From NCBI RefSeq assembly GCF_000007665.1, contig NC_006087.1:186001-250000 (forward strand): DNA of 64,000 bases, given 5' to 3'. The notes beneath the pieces were generated by a model. That model saw only the letters and a program-made list of their open reading frames with translations. It was not told where the DNA came from and did not search any database. Below are positions 60,275 to 64,000 of this stretch, in pieces (within the stretch, counting starts at the first letter, position 1; each line of letters starts with the position of its first letter). The position numbers were made by a program, and so were the translations under genes. The DNA comes from Leifsonia xyli subsp. xyli str. CTCB07 (GTDB lineage: Bacteria; Actinomycetota; Actinomycetes; Actinomycetales; Microbacteriaceae).

Positions 60275-60607
60275 ATGAGCGATGCCGTCCTTCTCGGGGC
60301 GATCGGGTCGATGCAGGCGGTCGCGGTCGCGCTCATCTACGTGATGGGCCGCCGACAGGCCAGAAGCACCGACGCGATCCGTTACGAGGTCACTAACGAC
60401 CATGACCAGCCCCTCCGCGACGACATGGACGAGAAACACGGCGCGGTCATCCGTGGCATCAACACCGTCGCCGTCACCGTGCGCACGATCATGCGCGACA
60501 TCGGCGGCATCCGCCACGACATCCGCCAACTCCGATCCGACCTCTCCCACACCGACCAACACATCGACAACCTCGAACACCCCCGCCTTCCCGAAGGAGA
60601 ATCATGA
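60275..60607 (+). CDS. Small phage membrane protein of the lysis cassette
   Basis: The 110-residue protein has one N-terminal helix (LLGAIGSMQAVAVALIYVMG) and a helical polar tail with a likely coiled coil (IRHDIRQLRSDLSHTDQHID). Its form and place between endolysin and holin are those of the DUF2746-type proteins of actinophages, presumed spanin- or holin-like. ATG 60275 is eight bases after the endolysin stop. Confidence 0.7.
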   Translation: MSDAVLLGAIGSMQAVAVALIYVMGRRQARSTDAIRYEVTNDHDQPLRDDMDEKHGAVIRGINTVAVTVRTIMRDIGGIRHDIRQLRSDLSHTDQHIDNLEHPRLPEGES

Positions 60608-61044
60608 GCAAGCACCTCACCGCCGAGATCCCGGACATTATTCACACCGGCCAACGGGTCCTCCGCACGATCATCCAGGCAGGGATCCCCGCCTTCCTGA
60701 CCTTCGCGGTGATCCTCCCGCAGGTCATCGACGCCCTCGGCCTCCCCGTCACCTCGAAGGTCTACCTGTGGCTGGTCGGCCTCGCCGCCGCCATCACCGG
60801 GATTGCCGCCGCTCTCACCCGCATCATGGCCATCCCCACCATCAACCGGTGGCTGACAACCATCGGCCTCGGCACCATGAAAAAACCAACACCCAAACCC
60901 CCGCCACCACACCCGCCAACCCGACACAGAACCCCGCCACCATCCCACCCACAACCACCTGACAGTCAACAAACACCACCACGCCCCGGCTCACCCCTCA
61001 CGGGTGAGCCGGGGCGTGGTGGTGTTGCCGGGTCTGAACTGTGA
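60604..61044 (+). CDS. Holin-like protein
   Basis: ATG 60604 overlaps the gene before it (ATGA). Residues ~15-85 hold two membrane helices (TIIQAGIPAFLTFAVILPQV and VYLWLVGLAAAITGIAAALT) and the end of the domain, NRWLTTIGLGTMKK. The last ~50 residues are Pro/His-rich and are coded partly by the terminator hairpin at 60972, so the natural protein may be shorter. Holins make the pores that let the endolysin through. Confidence 0.75.
   Translation: MSKHLTAEIPDIIHTGQRVLRTIIQAGIPAFLTFAVILPQVIDALGLPVTSKVYLWLVGLAAAITGIAAALTRIMAIPTINRWLTTIGLGTMKKPTPKPPPPHPPTRHRTPPPSHPQPPDSQQTPPRPGSPLTGEPGRGGVAGSEL
60972..61026 (+). terminator. 25-bp perfect hairpin ending the lysis cassette
   Basis: 60972-60996 (AACACCACCACGCCCCGGCT then CACCC) pairs without mismatch with 61002-61026 around loop CTCAC. 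An unusually long and GC-rich stem; it overlaps the end of the holin frame. A second, smaller stem GCGCGT/ACGCGC lies at 61052-61070, between converging genes. Confidence 0.8.
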
Positions 61045-61167
61045 CGGAACGGCGCGTAATATTAACGCGCGATCGCTACAGTAGATTCTGCGTGTGGCTG
61101 CCCTAAAACACTTAAGATCCCAACCGCCGCGGGGCCTTAGGATCGCAACGTTCCGGAAACCCACCTC

Positions 61168-61908
61168 TTACAAACGTGAAAGGTCCAGTTTAAGGGCTTC
61201 TAGATCGAAGCCTTCAGGATTCTTGCCTTTTTTGTCAAGAAACTCTTTTGACAGGTAGGTAAATGATTCATCATTATATTTTTCAAGAAAATCCCAAGAC
61301 ATTTTTTGAATTTTCCCCCAAGTGATCACGTAGAGATATTTGGTGTCATAGCCGACGGCGGCAACATAGTGCCCGCCCACTATTTCCGGCTGAGATCCTT
61401 GGACAACTTCCCATGGCTCGTTATTTTGGAACTGAACCATCGCCGAACGTGGGACATCAAAGCCAATCCCAACAGCGGAAAAAAGCCAAATAGACTGCAT
61501 ATGCTCTGTTTTATTTGAAGGCGATATGGAGGTATAAGCAGCAATTCTATGGCGCTTCCCTGTGGCATCTTCCAAACCCTTCTTTCTCCGCCAAGAGGCA
61601 GCATCGGCCACAGTGGTTCCCTGGTCCGTGCTCGGGTCCTTCGGGTCATAGCCGGTTATATCTGAGTACATACTGATCACCTGTTTATCAGTAATCTCCA
61701 CTTTTCTTCCGGATTCACGATTCCACAGCAGTGTCTCATGGCCGGCACCAGCGCAAACACAGTCCCCTATCCTGTCGTTCGCGAACATATTTGAATCCGA
61801 CAACTCCTGATGACCCATCCTCGTTGGAGGAGTAGGGATAGAAACGGCATAGTCTCTGAATTTAAAAGCAATTTCCTTCGGGGGGAGCTTTCCAAGCTTA
61901 AAATCCAC
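61168..61908 (-). CDS. AT-rich gene for a papain-like/C39-like protein, probably phage-borne
   Basis: The product (about 246 residues) has a likely catalytic Cys in NDRIGDCVCAGAGHETLLWN, the signature YDPKDPSTDQGTTVADAASW and a His in IVGGHYVAAVGYDTKYLYV, and ends KGKNPEGFDLEALKLDLSRL. Related hypothetical proteins occur in actinobacteria and other phyla with a presumed cysteine-peptidase fold. There is no signal peptide, so it would act inside the cell. The gene is far richer in AT than its neighbours and faces the lysis genes, so it looks like an acquired accessory (moron) gene. GTG 61908 is preferred because AAGGA lies about 12 bases ahead; GTG 61917 is nearer to it. Confidence 0.7.
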   Translation of the reverse strand: MDFKLGKLPPKEIAFKFRDYAVSIPTPPTRMGHQELSDSNMFANDRIGDCVCAGAGHETLLWNRESGRKVEITDKQVISMYSDITGYDPKDPSTDQGTTVADAASWRRKKGLEDATGKRHRIAAYTSISPSNKTEHMQSIWLFSAVGIGFDVPRSAMVQFQNNEPWEVVQGSQPEIVGGHYVAAVGYDTKYLYVITWGKIQKMSWDFLEKYNDESFTYLSKEFLDKKGKNPEGFDLEALKLDLSRL

Positions 61909-61917
61909 TGTATACAC

Positions 61918-62045
61918 ATCCTTAAAATAAATAATTTATGTGATATCCTAGTTTGATTGATGCTCACATCTATCTGAATTCCGACCAGGAGCTCACGGCC
62001 GTTAGTATAACGATCTGCCCCACGAATGGATAACAAAATCCACTC
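61918..62045 (-). promoter_or_regulatory. AT-rich promoter region of the papain-like gene
   Basis: The stretch upstream of the GTG is very AT-rich (61920-61960 especially, with ATAAATAATTTATG) in a GC-rich genome. It must hold the promoter; exact boxes cannot be fixed. Confidence 0.4.
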
Positions 62046-62049
62046 TGAC

Positions 62050-62170
62050 TTACCTGTGAGGGTGTGCTGAATGGATTGGTGGCAGGCTCGTTCTGGGCTG
62101 TGTGTGTAAGCGGTTGGGTTAGTTTGGTTTCGAACTCGACGGGTGTTAAGCTGCTGAGAGTGTCTTGAGC
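62050..62170 (-). mobile_element. IS3-family OrfB tail remnant
   Basis: On the minus strand is HHQQAQDTLSSLTPVEFETK, followed by LTQPLTHTAQNEPATNP. The TPVEFE motif near the end is that of IS3-type transposase OrfB. Only the last ~40 codons are left. Confidence 0.4.
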
Positions 62171-62171
62171 T

Positions 62172-62480
62172 TGTTGGTGGTGGTACTTTCAGACTCGAAT
62201 CAACCAGTTCCAGGCCAGGGGCGCACGCCCGGCTACAACCATCGGTATCTCTCAACGATACTGCCCAACTTCAGATGGGAGGACTCGCGGGCACACCGGG
62301 CGCTCCAAGCAGTCGACATGCTCACCTACGTCTACCTCCGCAAGAGGTTCGTCCAGAACGCCCATCAGCGACCAACGCGGGAAGTGGCGAAGCTCAGCGA
62401 CCTCTATCTCCGAGACCTTGGTGCCACAAAAGCCACCCGCCGCTCACCAGGTGCGCTCGTCTCGGACTTCCTCAGCTTCC
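62172..62480 (+). pseudogene. C-terminal fragment of a DUF3800-like protein
   Basis: The frame gives VVVLSDSNQPVPGQGRTPGY and RWEDSRAHRALQAVDMLTYV, then YLRKRF. The S..h..LQ.aD...y pattern is that of DUF3800 proteins, found near phage and defence genes, with an RNase H-like fold proposed. The N-terminal part is missing at the IS3 remnant. Assignment is tentative. Confidence 0.4.
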
Positions 62481-62724
62481 ATCGATGTGGGACGTGGGAG
62501 GCATATGAAAACCTCCACAAAACCGCGTCAACCTGCGACTATGCGCTGGCGGCATTGAAAGACTCCGGCGCGACGATCGCCACGACTGTGCTGACAACCT
62601 GGCTGCGCGCGGCAGAGAGCTCGCCGAACCGTTCGAGCGCGGCCGTAGCTACGACTACGATGCCAACCGTCTGCGTGATGCGATTCCAGGACTACGGTCC
62701 CGAGCTGCTTCTCCGGACTCGACG

Positions 62725-63201
62725 ATGCTCCGAGACATCGCCAACATGCTCGCGGATGTCGGGGTGGTGTTCATGGTCGTAGAGCCACCCAAGCGGTTCC
62801 TTCTCCTCGGAATGACTCGCTGGATCGATAAAAGAGTACCGGTCATTCAACAGACAGGGCGTTGGGGTCGCGATGGCTTCGTAATCTGGACGCTCTTCCA
62901 CGAACTGGGCCATGTCCTTGGCGATCCACGTGGCGAGATGCATTTGGAGTACAGCACCGAGAAGAAACGTAACAGCGCAGCCGAGCAGAAGGCCAACGCC
63001 TTCGCTATGGAAGTGCTCTTCGGCAAGGACGGACTCGCGCACTTCCGAGGACTCACACGAGACCGCGAGATCGCTTCGACAGCGCGAGACCTCGGGATTG
63101 CTCCTGGTGTCGCGGTTCACCAGATGCACCGCAAACGCATGCTCGAATACAAGTACGGAAACCGACTCTTTGAAGACCTCTCCGGAACATTTACCGGATA
63201 G
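62725..63201 (+). CDS. ImmA/IrrE-family metallopeptidase, N-terminus uncertain
   Basis: ATG 62725 gives 158 residues with the zinc motif TLFHELGHVLGDPRGEMH and the helix AEQKANAFAMEVLFG, the signature of ImmA/IrrE peptidases, which cleave repressors (as in ICEBs1) or serve as parts of toxin-antitoxin or abortive systems. The same frame is open upstream to 62509 and reads ELAEPFERGRSYDYDANRLR then DAIPGLRS, which belongs to this family; the neighbouring frame there reads TTVLTTWLRAAES. So the true start was probably ahead of 62509 and a frameshift at about 62615 cut it. A terminator follows at 63218. Confidence 0.65.
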   Translation: MLRDIANMLADVGVVFMVVEPPKRFLLLGMTRWIDKRVPVIQQTGRWGRDGFVIWTLFHELGHVLGDPRGEMHLEYSTEKKRNSAAEQKANAFAMEVLFGKDGLAHFRGLTRDREIASTARDLGIAPGVAVHQMHRKRMLEYKYGNRLFEDLSGTFTG

Positions 63202-63217
63202 CGCTGGATGCCCAACC

Positions 63218-63256
63218 GCCCCGGCCCACCCCTCACACGGGTGGGGCGGGGCTGTT
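63218..63256 (+). terminator. Terminator after the ImmA-type gene
   Basis: GCCCCGGCCCACCC (63218-63231) pairs, with one mismatch, with GGGTGGGGCGGGGC (63239-63252), followed by TGTTTCGG. Confidence 0.65.
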
Positions 63257-63297
63257 TCGGCGTTTCGGCCTGGGCCAGAGCCCCCTAGAGTGGAGGA

Positions 63298-64000
63298 ATG
63301 ACCCAAGCTGAGCGCGACGCGACGTATCGCGAGATCATCCTTGCGTCGCTTCGCACCAGCGCCAGCTACCTCCCCAAGATGGGCGGAGGGGACCCGGTTG
63401 ACCTCGACGGGTTCACCGCGCTCTACGGCGCCGACCCGCTCTATCACTGGCTCGGACTGGATAGCCCACTCATGTTCGCCGCACACAAAGCGGCGGGCGG
63501 CATGACGAGCCTGTACCGCCAGCTCGGCATCGGCTCCGAGCGCCTCGTGCGGGCCGTGCTCAGAGACGAACTCGACCTCACAGACGAGCAGGTCCGCTGG
63601 AGCTACGAGTACCCCTCCGGCGGTCAAGTTCGACTGCTCACGCTCGACGGTCGCGTCGAGCTTGATGTAGTCAAGGACCGCACCCAGCGGGACCGTCTCG
63701 CGGCGTGGATCGAGACCCAGAAGCGCGCGGCGAAGATCAAGGTTCCACTCCGAGGCGTCGTACTCGAAGTGCGGCAGGGCTATAAATCCGCCGACTCGAA
63801 GCGACAGAACGCCGACCTCCTCTCATCGACGCAAGCGATCAGCCACGGATATCTTCCGGTGCTCACGATCATGAGCACACAGATGAACTCGACAGTTCGG
63901 TTGCGCTACACCACCGGGCGATGGGCGGTGTTAACGGGCACGACGATCAACGACCCACTTACATCAACGTTCGCGTTCATGAAGGACACGGTGGGTTACG
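63298..64000 (+). CDS. Predicted nuclease (restriction-endonuclease-like), 3' end outside window
   Basis: The frame from ATG 63298 is open to the window edge (234 codons). Around residue 160 is VVLEVRQGYKSADSKRQNAD, a Glu-x-x-x-x-x-Lys arrangement as in PD-(D/E)XK nucleases, in a region that continues LLSSTQAISHGYLPVLTIMS. An acidic GGGDPVDLDGFTALYG lies near the start. These fit a type II restriction-type or similar DNA-cutting protein, but I cannot name the family. GGAGG is only one base from this ATG, an odd spacing. It follows an ImmA-type gene and a DUF3800-like remnant, in a phage/defence context. No methyltransferase is in view. Confidence 0.5.
   Translation, partial: MTQAERDATYREIILASLRTSASYLPKMGGGDPVDLDGFTALYGADPLYHWLGLDSPLMFAAHKAAGGMTSLYRQLGIGSERLVRAVLRDELDLTDEQVRWSYEYPSGGQVRLLTLDGRVELDVVKDRTQRDRLAAWIETQKRAAKIKVPLRGVVLEVRQGYKSADSKRQNADLLSSTQAISHGYLPVLTIMSTQMNSTVRLRYTTGRWAVLTGTTINDPLTSTFAFMKDTVGY

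Overview
The window is high-GC actinobacterial DNA, most like the Microbacteriaceae and probably a Leifsonia-type genome (an inference from gene content, codon use and the mix of IS elements; nothing here proves the species). Its most obvious general feature is decay. Many genes carry one or two lesions (in-frame stops, 1-4 base indels, internal deletions), and members of the IS481, IS21, IS5, IS256 and IS3 families lie scattered among them.

Layout. 1-8074: a partial LuxR-type (LAL-like) regulator, an O-acyltransferase with a C-terminal SGNH domain, then a tight operon of a 59-residue one-TM peptide, an exosortase/archaeosortase-family protein, a family 2 glycosyltransferase with three in-frame TAG codons, and a multi-pass membrane protein, followed by a frameshifted lipoprotein. 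8112-12573: two head-to-head IS256 remnants, a repeat-rich surface protein with a C-terminal TM/Arg anchor (frameshift plus TAG), an inositol-monophosphatase-type pseudogene, and an IS481 fragment fused to the start of a secreted-protein gene. 12580-17293: a minus-strand glycan/lipid cluster (GT2-nucleotidyltransferase, flippase-kinase fusion, HAD, GtrA). 17650-27714: MarR, a bifunctional penicillin-binding protein, TetR, oligopeptidase B and a paired ABC exporter. 28003-30086: a dihydrofolate-reductase remnant, a TPP riboswitch cut by IS481, a TenA-family gene and tRNA-Arg. 30234-39868: HAD phosphatase, CsbD, the treY-treZ-treX trehalose/glycogen operon, a secreted protein and a PAP2 phosphatase. 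39889-43735: decayed methyltransferase and DtxR-type genes, and a serine recombinase split by an IS21 element with a 5-bp target duplication. 43989-46072: a small integrated element bounded by a duplicated 3' end of tRNA-Ser. 46053-57048: two tRNA-Ser genes, an MFS transporter, an LCP ligase, HAD, serS, a diacylglycerol kinase remnant, pheA, pgm, an IS5-type element, a VanY-type pseudogene and a secreted amidase. 57177-64000: an IS481 copy with both ends, a prophage lysis cassette, an AT-rich papain-like gene, and a phage/defence edge with an ImmA-type peptidase and a predicted nuclease that runs off the window.

How they work together. The best-supported pathways are treYZX (glycogen or maltodextrin to trehalose) with pgm, and the cell-envelope genes (PBP, LCP, GtrA, acyltransferase, VanY, amidase). 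The most unusual system is the exosortase operon at 4511-7273. The surface protein at 8907-10552 has a C-terminal TM-Arg tail that could make it a client, but both its gene and the glycosyltransferase gene carry stops, so the system may be dying or may depend on readthrough.
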